From JBOFCO01 sp051646105 (GTDB lineage: Bacteria; Pseudomonadota; Alphaproteobacteria; Rhodobacterales; Rhodobacteraceae), in NCBI GenBank assembly GCA_051646105.1, contig JBOFCO010000233.1, forward strand, positions 1-23,932: a DNA stretch of 23,932 bases, read 5' to 3'. Shown here one piece after another: positions 7,855-14,467 of the stretch (within the stretch, counting starts at the first letter, position 1; each line of letters starts with the position of its first letter). Made by a program: the position numbers and the translations under genes. The notes under the pieces are model-generated. The model searched no databases. It was not told the DNA's origin and saw only the letters and a list, made by a program, of their open reading frames with translations.

Positions 7855-9135
7855 TCAGGTTTTGTCCTGCAACCACTCTGGGATGCTATCGCGGTTCAAC
7901 ATCTCGTCATAGCGCGGTCTTGCACGAATGACGGCGAATTGATCGCCGCTGACCAACACTTCCGGCACAAGCGGGCGACTGTTGTACTCCGACGCCATGA
8001 CGGCGCCATAGGCACCGGCCGACCGGAATGCGACCAGATCACCTGCCGCCAAAACCGGCAAGACCCGTTCCCGCGCAAAGGTGTCGCCGGTTTCGCAGAC
8101 GGGCCCAACCACATCGTATTTCTTCGGTTCGCCCCCCGGCGCGGGGGCGACAACAGGCACGATGTCGTGATGGGCATCATACATCGACGGGCGCACCAGA
8201 TCGTTCATCGCGGCGTCAAGGATCAGGAAATCACGCTCCTCTCCTGACTTCACATAGACAACGCGGGAAAGAAGCACACCGGAATTGCCCGCGATCAGGC
8301 GACCCGGTTCAATCTCAATCTCGCACCCCAGATGGCCCAGAACCTCCCGTACCATGGCACCGTAATCGGTGGGCAGGGGTGGCGCTTCGTTGGAACGGGT
8401 ATAGGGAATGCCCAAGCCACCACCCAAATCCAGCCGCTCGATCCGGTGCCCGTCGGCCCGCAGGGTTTCGGTCAGCTCTGCAACCTTGCTGAAGGCCGCA
8501 CGAAATGGCGCAAGTTCGGTCAGTTGGCTGCCGATATGCAGATCGATGCCGACAGCGCGCAATCCCGGCAGGCGCGCAGCAAGGGCATAGACTTCGCGGG
8601 CACGGCTGATCGGGATGCCGAACTTGTTTTCCTTTTTGCCGGTTGCAATCTTGGCATGTGTTTTCGCATCCACGTCGGGGTTCACCCGAACCGTGATGGG
8701 GGCGATCTTGCCCAACGAAAGCGCGACCGTGTTCAGCGCCTCCATCTCGGGTTCGCTTTCAACGTTGAACTGGCGGATGCCGCCCTCCAGCGCGATGCGC
8801 ATTTCCTCCGCCGTCTTGCCGACCCCGGAAAACACGATGCGTTCCCCCGGAACACCGGCGGCACGGGCGCGCAGATATTCCCCGATCGAAACCACATCCA
8901 TTCCGGCGCCAAGATCGCCCAGCAGCTTCAGTACGGCGACATTCGACAGCGACTTGACCGAAAAGCAGACTAGGTGATCCATGCCTGCCAGCGCTTCGCT
9001 GAACAACCTGAAATGCCGGGTCAGCGTGGCGGCGGAATAGACATAGACAGGCGTGCCGACACTGGCCGCGATTTCTGCCAGCGATACATCTTCTGCGTGC
9101 AGGGCGCCGTCGTTGTCGTAGATGAAATGGTCCAT
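7855..9135 (-). CDS. lysA: Diaminopimelate decarboxylase
   Basis: The 426-residue PLP enzyme decarboxylates meso-diaminopimelate to L-lysine, the last step of lysine synthesis in the cytoplasm. I chose the ATG at 9135 (MDHFIYDNDG); the open frame upstream runs into the DUF2834 gene and is not LysA-like. Fold-type III features are all present: Lys61 in FSVKS as the PLP lysine, His200 in LHIGSQ, GGGLGI (238-243), EPGR (276-279), the catalytic Cys347 in GPVCETGD, and GAYGAVMASEYNSRP (374-388). Length matches the family. It starts 29 bases after the DUF2834 stop and precedes the DUF4175 gene, so an operon lipoprotein > DUF2834 > lysA > DUF4175 is likely. Confidence 0.95.
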   Translation of the reverse strand: MDHFIYDNDGALHAEDVSLAEIAASVGTPVYVYSAATLTRHFRLFSEALAGMDHLVCFSVKSLSNVAVLKLLGDLGAGMDVVSIGEYLRARAAGVPGERIVFSGVGKTAEEMRIALEGGIRQFNVESEPEMEALNTVALSLGKIAPITVRVNPDVDAKTHAKIATGKKENKFGIPISRAREVYALAARLPGLRAVGIDLHIGSQLTELAPFRAAFSKVAELTETLRADGHRIERLDLGGGLGIPYTRSNEAPPLPTDYGAMVREVLGHLGCEIEIEPGRLIAGNSGVLLSRVVYVKSGEERDFLILDAAMNDLVRPSMYDAHHDIVPVVAPAPGGEPKKYDVVGPVCETGDTFARERVLPVLAAGDLVAFRSAGAYGAVMASEYNSRPLVPEVLVSGDQFAVIRARPRYDEMLNRDSIPEWLQDKT

Positions 9136-9164
9136 GGCCCTGCCCGCGTAACTGTCGCGCCTGT

Positions 9165-9482
9165 TTAAGCCACGGGGCGCGTCCGAAGCCAGAGGTAAAG
9201 CGGCAACCCGCAGGAAAGTCCTATGCCGAAAGTGGCTGGAATGGACAGCAGCGCCAGCCAGTTGTGCCGCACGGCGGTTTCGGCGATGACCCAGACACAA
9301 AGCGCGACCGATGCGATCAGAAGATCCCACGCCAGCCCGGCTGTTGCGGCATTGGAAAACCAGGTATCGAGCAACCCCGAAATGCCGCCACCCGCATCGC
9401 GCAGGTGGCGAAGGGTCAGCAGCATGGGGTGCAGCGCACCCCAGATCGCCAGTCCCAGATAGATGATCCGCAAACCGGACAA
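9165..9482 (-). CDS. DUF2834 small integral membrane protein
   Basis: The frame is open well upstream, but the part before about 9482 is antisense or out-of-frame to the lipoprotein gene. I favour a TTG at 9482, with GAGG six bases upstream overlapping the lipoprotein stop; a CTG at 9494 is an alternative. The product is then 105 residues (MSGLRIIYLGLAIWG onward) with about three hydrophobic segments and the DUF2834-like C-terminal pattern DLLIASVALCVWVIAE then GIGLSCGLPLYLWLRTR. It should sit in the inner membrane; no function is known for the family. It lies between the lipoprotein and lysA with short spacers (8 and 29 bases), so it is part of that operon. Confidence 0.7.
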   Translation of the reverse strand: MSGLRIIYLGLAIWGALHPMLLTLRHLRDAGGGISGLLDTWFSNAATAGLAWDLLIASVALCVWVIAETAVRHNWLALLSIPATFGIGLSCGLPLYLWLRTRPVA

Positions 9483-9490
9483 GTCACGCC

Positions 9491-9637
9491 TCAGCGCAGA
9501 ACGACGCCAACCTGCGCCTCGCCCGAAACGGTGAGCCCCGCCGGTGCGGGCGTTTCCTGTGGTGCAGTTGGTGCCCCGTCGACACCACATCCCAGCAGAG
9601 CAACGGTGGCAATCAGGGCGAGGATCGTGTTCTTCAT
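9491..9637 (-). CDS. Small lipoprotein upstream of DUF2834-lysA
   Basis: The ATG at 9637 opens a 48-residue protein, MKNTILALIATVALLGCGVD at its start, with a classic lipobox LLGC (Cys17 becomes the lipidated residue). The mature part is only about 32 residues, Pro/Ala/Thr-rich, with no domain. A short lipoprotein next to lysA and near argH is something I associate with Rhodobacterales genomes, where it is usually annotated as a hypothetical lipoprotein. The residue after Cys is Gly, not Asp, so an outer-membrane destination is possible. Its role is unknown; it is the first gene of the lysA run. Confidence 0.8.
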   Translation of the reverse strand: MKNTILALIATVALLGCGVDGAPTAPQETPAPAGLTVSGEAQVGVVLR

Positions 9638-9680
9638 TTCCACACTCTCTCGTGTTTCCGGCGACTGTTTCGCCAGCATC

Positions 9681-9710
9681 ATCATAGATGGGCACAGGCG
9701 GCGGTGCCAG
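9681..9710 (-). promoter_or_regulatory. Candidate promoter of the lipoprotein-DUF2834-lysA run
   Basis: Reading the minus strand, CTGGCA (9710-9705) and TATGAT (9686-9681) lie 18 bases apart, 43 bases before the lipoprotein ATG. The -10 is 5 of 6 to consensus and the -35 is 4 of 6. It fits a sigma-70-type promoter by inspection only. Confidence 0.35.
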
Positions 9711-9871
9711 TGACCACCCGGGCGACGATCACAAATCGCCGCAATGTTGCCAAAATCTGCAATGTGAATTTACCACTAGGGCATGTGATGTGCATTGCGT
9801 CCACTCGCTAAATCCGCGAACATTCCAACAATTGAACGCGCCCATATAACCTTCACTATTGGAGTGCTGCC

Positions 9872-10654
9872 ATGCGAGTTGGACTTATTTGTGCCTTTTT
9901 AACATTCGGTTCTGCGGTTTCCGCCGCGACGGTCGAGCCGCTGTATTTCAATACTGATCCTGCCGATCTTGTGTTTACCCCTCCGGCGAACGGCTTCTTT
10001 GGCGAGCAAATTTCCATCGCCGGAACCATCGCCGGGTCAAGGAATCTTGGCGGCCTGTCGGGGCTTGCCTTTTCCTTTAGCTTCAATGCCGATTTCGTGA
10101 CTGCCGCGCTGTCCATCGCGGGCCATACCGCACGGGCCAGCTTTAACAGCGCCCTGCCGTTCAACCATGATGACCCGCGCCCGGCCGACGCGCCCGCCCT
10201 TGACGATGCCTCCCCCTTCTTTCTGGGCCATGGCGAGTTTTTCGTGCGCTATCCGGGCAATCCGTCCGGCAGCGACAACGGATTTTTTGATCTGCTTGGC
10301 CTGTCGTCGGATTGCCCGACACCCGTCTGCCATCTGTCGGTCCGCTATGCGTTTGACTATTACGGAACCCCTCCCGCTGATGGCACCGTCCCCGATGTAA
10401 GCGGCACATTCTGGCTGCCGGAACATCTGGGCTCCTCACCCGACCCGGCACCCGTTCCGCTTCCGGCAGGCGGCGGGCTGGCCATGGCGGCGCTTTCGGC
10501 GCTGGCACTTCTGCGGCGCAATGCCCGCCCGGCGCTATGGGGATACGGTGACCCCGAGACCGCCGAGACGACCGCCGACCGAGGGGACGATGCGAACGCC
10601 TTCCGTGCCGATGCCAATTCCGGCGTCGAGATGCGGATATTCGCAGCCGGCTGA
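9872..10654 (+). CDS. Exported protein with VPLPA-type sorting motif and C-terminal extension
   Basis: The ATG at 9872 follows a GGAG site by seven bases. The 260-residue product has a signal peptide (about 1-19, cut after SAVSAA), a soluble middle rich in Phe, Pro and Gly with two Cys close together (DCPTPVC), and at 195 a VPLPA motif followed by a hydrophobic stretch (about 200-214) and RR (215-216). This is the layout of VPLPA-CTERM/PEP-CTERM-like sorting signals, which anchor exported proteins until an exosortase-type enzyme processes them. Normally the protein ends just after the Arg cluster; here 44 acidic, polar residues follow. I do not recognise the middle domain. The gene lies alone on the plus strand between argH and the lipoprotein run, both on the minus strand. 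Confidence 0.75.
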   Translation: MRVGLICAFLTFGSAVSAATVEPLYFNTDPADLVFTPPANGFFGEQISIAGTIAGSRNLGGLSGLAFSFSFNADFVTAALSIAGHTARASFNSALPFNHDDPRPADAPALDDASPFFLGHGEFFVRYPGNPSGSDNGFFDLLGLSSDCPTPVCHLSVRYAFDYYGTPPADGTVPDVSGTFWLPEHLGSSPDPAPVPLPAGGGLAMAALSALALLRRNARPALWGYGDPETAETTADRGDDANAFRADANSGVEMRIFAAG

Positions 10655-10664
10655 CAGCATAAGA

Positions 10665-10687
10665 AGGGCGGCCAGCAGTGCCGCCCT
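10665..10687 (-). terminator. Likely intrinsic terminator of argH
   Basis: AGGGCGGC (10665-10672) and GCCGCCCT (10680-10687) form a perfect 8-bp stem with a 7-base loop, directly at the argH stop. On the minus strand the stem is followed by a short T-rich stretch (TTCTTATG); on the plus strand there is no T run, so it serves argH better than the exported-protein gene. Confidence 0.6.
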
Positions 10688-12099
10688 CATCCCAGCGCCT
10701 TTTTCCAGCGCGCGATCTGCGCGCGAACCTGATCGGGCGCGGTGCCGCCATAACTGGTGCGGCTGCGTACAGAGTTTTCGACACCCAGCACGGCGAACAC
10801 ATCCTGTGTGATGCCCGGATGACGCGACTGCATATCGGCCAGCGTCAGGTCTGGCAGATCGCAGCCCTTGTCTTCGGCCAGTTTCACCAGACTGCCGGTC
10901 ACATGATGCGCCTCGCGGAAGGGCAGGCCAAGCGCGCGGACCAGCCAGTCGGCCAGATCGGTTGCGGTGGAAAAGCCCGAACCGGCGGCAGCGGCAAGGC
11001 TGTCGCGGTTGGCCGTCATGTCGCGGACCATGCCCTCCATCGCGGCCAGTGCCAGCATCAGCGTATCGGCGGCGTCAAAGACCTGTTCCTTGTCTTCCTG
11101 CATGTCCTTGGAATAGGTCAGCGGCAGCCCCTTCATCACCGTGAACAAGGCCACCGTCGCCCCCAGAATCCGCCCGAGCTTTGCGCGCAGCAATTCTGCG
11201 GCGTCGGGGTTCTTTTTCTGCGGCATGATGCTGCTGCCGGTTGTCCACCTGTCGGACAGGGTGACAAAGCGGAACTGCGCGGATGACCAGATCACCAACT
11301 CCTCGGCAAAGCGGCCAAGGTGCATGGCGCAGATGCTGGCGGCGGAAAGAAACTCCAGCGCGAAATCGCGGTCTGATACGGAATCAAGGCTGTTGGCCGT
11401 GGGCCGGTCGAACCCCAGCGCTGCCGCAGTCATCTGACGGTCGATGGGAAAGCTGGTGCCGGCCAGCGCCGCCGCACCAAGCGGGCATTCGTTCATCCGC
11501 GCGCGCGCATCGCGAAACCGCGAAAGATCGCGCCCCAGCATTTCCACATAGGCCATCATGTGATGCCCCCATGTCACCGGCTGCGCAGTCTGCAGATGGG
11601 TGAAGCCCGGCATCACCCATTCCGCACCGGCATCCGCCTGCGCCAGAAAGGCACGGATCAGCGCATCGATCCCCAAAATCGCTGCATCGCATTGGTCGCG
11701 CACCCACAACCGGAAATCCACGGCCACCTGATCGTTGCGTGACCGCGCCGTATGCAGGCGGCCCGCCGCTTCCCCGATAATCTCCTTCAGCCGCGCCTCG
11801 ACATTCATGTGAATGTCTTCCAGCGCGATCGAATACACGAATGTTTCATCCCCGATCTCTGACAAGACCGTGAGAAGCCCTTTCCGGATCGCTTCCGCAT
11901 CGCTATTCGTCAATATGCCTGTGGCTGCCAGCATGGCTGCATGGGCACGGGAACCGGCGATGTCCTGATGCGCCAGCCGCTTGTCGAATGTGATCGAGGC
12001 ATTGATTGCCTGCATGATCGCATCCGGCCCGGTGGCAAAGCGCCCACCCCACATCGCATTTGATGTGGCGGCGGCAGGGGGTTTTTCGGATCTGGTCAT
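10687..12099 (-). CDS. argH: Argininosuccinate lyase
   Basis: The 470-residue enzyme splits argininosuccinate into arginine and fumarate, the last step of arginine synthesis. I set the start at the ATG at 12099 (MTRSEKPPAA, then MWGGRFATGPDAI from residue 16), with GAAGG seven bases upstream; the frame stays open further but is antisense to the thioredoxin gene. Superfamily motifs are present: HTARSRNDQ (116-124), His168 in PGFTHLQTAQP, and the signature GSSIMPQKKNP (288-298) with the catalytic Ser loop. Length is normal for ArgH. It is single, ends at a hairpin, and its start lies only 21 bases from the divergent tlpA-like gene, so its promoter must overlap that coding region. Confidence 0.95.
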   Translation of the reverse strand: MTRSEKPPAAATSNAMWGGRFATGPDAIMQAINASITFDKRLAHQDIAGSRAHAAMLAATGILTNSDAEAIRKGLLTVLSEIGDETFVYSIALEDIHMNVEARLKEIIGEAAGRLHTARSRNDQVAVDFRLWVRDQCDAAILGIDALIRAFLAQADAGAEWVMPGFTHLQTAQPVTWGHHMMAYVEMLGRDLSRFRDARARMNECPLGAAALAGTSFPIDRQMTAAALGFDRPTANSLDSVSDRDFALEFLSAASICAMHLGRFAEELVIWSSAQFRFVTLSDRWTTGSSIMPQKKNPDAAELLRAKLGRILGATVALFTVMKGLPLTYSKDMQEDKEQVFDAADTLMLALAAMEGMVRDMTANRDSLAAAAGSGFSTATDLADWLVRALGLPFREAHHVTGSLVKLAEDKGCDLPDLTLADMQSRHPGITQDVFAVLGVENSVRSRTSYGGTAPDQVRAQIARWKKALG

Positions 12100-12120
12100 G
12101 AAGCGCCTTCGGGGGTCGAT

Positions 12121-12777
12121 GTGAAAAAGCTTTTTCTGGTCCTCTATACCGCGCTCGCGCTGCTGGCAAATGCCGCCGCCGCCGAGGAGCTGGGCGACAT
12201 GCTGAATCCGTGGAAGGATTTGCGCGCCGGAATCGTTGCACCAACCCCCGGCAAAAGGGCGATCAAGGCCGATTACGATCCGGCTGCACGAGAAGCATTG
12301 CGAACCGGCGAGATGCAGAAACTGGTCTTTTCCGAAACGCCCGGAGAGCCTGTCGACGCCGTATTTGTAGACGAGAACGAAGCCGAGACCGCCCTTTCGG
12401 AATTTCGCGGCGATGTCGTCCTGCTGAACTTCTGGGCCACCTGGTGCATGCCCTGCCGCGAGGAAATGCCCTCTCTCGACAAGGTGGAGGCACAGTTCGG
12501 CGATCTGGATTTTTCCGTGGTGCCGGTCGCCACAGGCCGCAACAGCGTGACTGCCATCGAACAGTTCTATGATGACGCCGGGATAGAGGACCTGCCCGTG
12601 CTGCGCGACCCCCAACAGGCTTTTGCCCGCGAAATGCGGGTCATGGGCCTGCCTGTTTCGGTGATCCTTGATTGCGAAGGTCGTGAAATCGCCCGCCTGA
12701 TCGGCGAAGCCGACTGGGCCGCACCGGAATCACTGGCGATGATCGAACACCTGATGGGCGAATGCAGCGACGACTAA
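12121..12777 (+). CDS. tlpA: TlpA-like periplasmic thioredoxin
   Basis: The product is 218 residues from a GTG at 12121 with GGGGG upstream. A signal sequence covers about 1-21 (MKKLFLVLYTALALLANAAA), followed by a linker of about 75 residues and a thioredoxin fold with LLNFWATWCMPCREEMPSL: the active site is Cys109-Met-Pro-Cys112. The cis-Pro site is GLPVS (Pro178), where TlpA/ResA proteins often have GLPTT or GVPET. TlpA-type proteins reduce disulfides in the periplasm, for example in cytochrome c or copper-site assembly; which client applies here cannot be told. The signal may be retained as an anchor. It is transcribed away from argH and converges on tag, leaving just 6 bases. Confidence 0.85.
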   Translation: MKKLFLVLYTALALLANAAAAEELGDMLNPWKDLRAGIVAPTPGKRAIKADYDPAAREALRTGEMQKLVFSETPGEPVDAVFVDENEAETALSEFRGDVVLLNFWATWCMPCREEMPSLDKVEAQFGDLDFSVVPVATGRNSVTAIEQFYDDAGIEDLPVLRDPQQAFAREMRVMGLPVSVILDCEGREIARLIGEADWAAPESLAMIEHLMGECSDD

Positions 12778-12783
12778 CGGTGT

Positions 12784-13350
12784 TCAGGTCCTTTGCACCT
12801 GCGCATGTCGGGGGCAGGTCATGAAATGATCGTTCACCAGCCCCTTGGCCTGCATGAAGGCATAGACAGTCGTAGGGCCGCAGAACCGGAACCCCGCCTT
12901 TGACAGCGTTTTTGACAGGGCTTTCGATTCCGCCGTGCTGCCAACCGCATCGGCCATGGAACCAAGCCGGTTCTGGATCGGTGCGCCGCCGACGGCATCC
13001 CAGACCAGATCGGAAAATGCCTGCGCCCCGCCCAGGGCCAGATAGGCGCGGGCATTGCCGATAGTGGCTTCGATCTTGCCACGGTGACGCACGATGCCCG
13101 CATCTGCCAACAGGCGCTGCACCTCATCCTCGCCCCATCCGGCAATGATGTCGGGGCGAAAACCGGCGAATGCCGCGCGAAACCCTTCGCGTTTGCGCAG
13201 GATGGTGATCCAGGACAGGCCAGCCTGGAATCCTTCGAGAATCAGCGATTCCCAAAGTGCCCGCCCGTCACGTTCCGGCACCCCCCATTCCTCATCATGG
13301 TAAGATACATACAGCGGATCATCGCCGCACCATGGGCATCTCGACTGCAC
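12784..13350 (-). CDS. tag: DNA-3-methyladenine glycosylase I
   Basis: The 188-residue protein follows Escherichia coli Tag closely: DPLYVSYHDEEWGVPERDGR, LILEGFQAGLSWITILRKRE (Glu39 corresponds to Glu38 of E. coli), GIVRHRGKIEATIGNARAYL and GLVNDHFMTC. The zinc-snap ligands Cys5, His18, His175 and Cys179 are all present. Tag excises 3-methyladenine from alkylated DNA in the cytoplasm. The start is GTG at 13350 with AAAAGGA upstream; there is no better ATG. It is a single gene, divergent from the EAL gene and convergent with tlpA. Confidence 0.95.
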   Translation of the reverse strand: MQSRCPWCGDDPLYVSYHDEEWGVPERDGRALWESLILEGFQAGLSWITILRKREGFRAAFAGFRPDIIAGWGEDEVQRLLADAGIVRHRGKIEATIGNARAYLALGGAQAFSDLVWDAVGGAPIQNRLGSMADAVGSTAESKALSKTLSKAGFRFCGPTTVYAFMQAKGLVNDHFMTCPRHAQVQRT

Positions 13351-13412
13351 ATCTTATCCTTTTCAATGCGTTACCGATATTTACCCGTTTACCATGACCG
13401 GAACAAAATGCA

Positions 13413-13429
13413 AACATTCATCGAATGTT
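13413..13429. promoter_or_regulatory. 17-base dyad between tag and the EAL gene
   Basis: AACATTC (13413-13419), a 3-base centre, and GAATGTT (13423-13429) make a perfect 7-bp inverted repeat in the divergent intergenic region. No T run follows, so an operator for a dimeric regulator is more likely than a terminator. I cannot name the factor. Confidence 0.45.
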
Positions 13430-13472
13430 AAGTCTGCGCGCTTTTTCTTGTCACCAGCAGGAGGTGCCTGAA

Positions 13473-14306
13473 ATGATACATGCCACGCAGGAACAGATAG
13501 CTGCCAACGGAATGGACAGTCCGCTGTCCTATGCGATTGCCAGCCGCGACGCCACGACGCTGCAAATGGTGGAAAGCGCGATGGCACGTCATCAGGTTGC
13601 CCTGGCCTTTCAGCCCGTCGTGCAAGCTGATGACCCCGGTCGCCCGGCATTTTACGAAGGTCTGATCCGTGTGTTCGATGCCGGGGGCAGGATCATCCCC
13701 GCGCGGGATTTCATCGGCGCGGTCGAAGCGACGGAAGCGGGTCGCAAGCTTGACTGCCTGGCACTGGAAATGGGCATGATCGCGCTGTCACAGGAACCTT
13801 CCCTGCGGCTTTCGGTCAACATGTCTGCACGGTCTATCGGCTACCCCACATGGATGCGCACCCTGCGCAGGGGTCTGTCCGACGATCCGACAGTGGGGGA
13901 AAGGCTTATCCTTGAAATCACGGAATGTTCGGCCATGGTTCTGCCGGATGTAACTGCCGTTTTCATGCGCGATCTTCAGCAGCAGGGCATTGCCTTTGCG
14001 CTGGACGATTTCGGCGCGGGCTATACTGCCTTCCGCCATTTCCGCGATTTCTACTTCGACATCCTGAAAATAGACGGGCAATTCATCCGCGGCATTGCCG
14101 AAAGCACCGACAATCAGGTTCTGGCCACCGCCATGCTGTCTATCGCCCGCCAGTTCGATATGTTCACCGTGGCCGAATGCGTCGAAACCGCTGCCGACGC
14201 CGAAATGCTGGCCACGCTGGGCGTGAACGCCATGCAGGGCTATTACTTCGGCGCGCCGACAATCGTTCCGCCGTGGACCACACCCGCCGCGCGCAAGGCG
14301 GGCTGA
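13473..14306 (+). CDS. Stand-alone EAL domain cyclic-di-GMP phosphodiesterase
   Basis: An ATG at 13473 behind a perfect GGAGGT gives 277 residues; an upstream in-frame start lacks a site. Almost the whole protein is an EAL domain, with no GGDEF, sensor or membrane part. The metal and catalytic residues look complete: Glu62 in YEGLIR (EGL in place of EAL), Asn116 in VNMSA, Glu148 and Glu151 in LEITE, Asp178-Asp179 in DDFGAGY, Lys199 in LKID, Glu235 in AECVE, and Gln255 in QGYYFG. It should therefore hydrolyse c-di-GMP to pGpG in the cytoplasm, although Gly at the middle EAL position and FGAGYTAF for the usual FGTGYSS deserve testing. It has its own divergent promoter region shared with tag and is not in an operon. 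Confidence 0.88.
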   Translation: MIHATQEQIAANGMDSPLSYAIASRDATTLQMVESAMARHQVALAFQPVVQADDPGRPAFYEGLIRVFDAGGRIIPARDFIGAVEATEAGRKLDCLALEMGMIALSQEPSLRLSVNMSARSIGYPTWMRTLRRGLSDDPTVGERLILEITECSAMVLPDVTAVFMRDLQQQGIAFALDDFGAGYTAFRHFRDFYFDILKIDGQFIRGIAESTDNQVLATAMLSIARQFDMFTVAECVETAADAEMLATLGVNAMQGYYFGAPTIVPPWTTPAARKAG

Positions 14307-14372
14307 CACTCCGGCCCGTCGCTGCGCGGGCTTGTGGCGTTCTGCCGCAACGCAGCAGGCCTTTGGTTGCGC

Positions 14373-14400
14373 TTGACGCCCCCGCACCTTAGTTCATTCT
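14373..14400 (+). promoter_or_regulatory. Possible phaA promoter
   Basis: TTGACG (14373-14378) is five of six to the -35 consensus; CATTCT lies 16 bases on (14395-14400) but is only three of six to a -10. It would start transcription about 60 bases before phaA. The 161-base gap between the EAL gene and phaA holds nothing else clear besides short imperfect G+C-rich hairpins just after the EAL stop. Confidence 0.3.
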
Positions 14401-14467
14401 CTCATCGCGGCCACCCCGTCCGGTGTCACCGCGACGCACCGTATGCGCCCAAGGGAGAGAAGCAACC

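Noticed and set aside
10665..10687. Reading this hairpin as the terminator of the plus-strand exported-protein gene.
   Set aside because: There is no T run on the plus strand after the stem; the T-rich side follows argH.
12100..12615. In-frame extension of argH upstream of 12099.
   Set aside because: It is antisense to tlpA and unlike ArgH; 12099 has a ribosome site and gives the family N-terminus.
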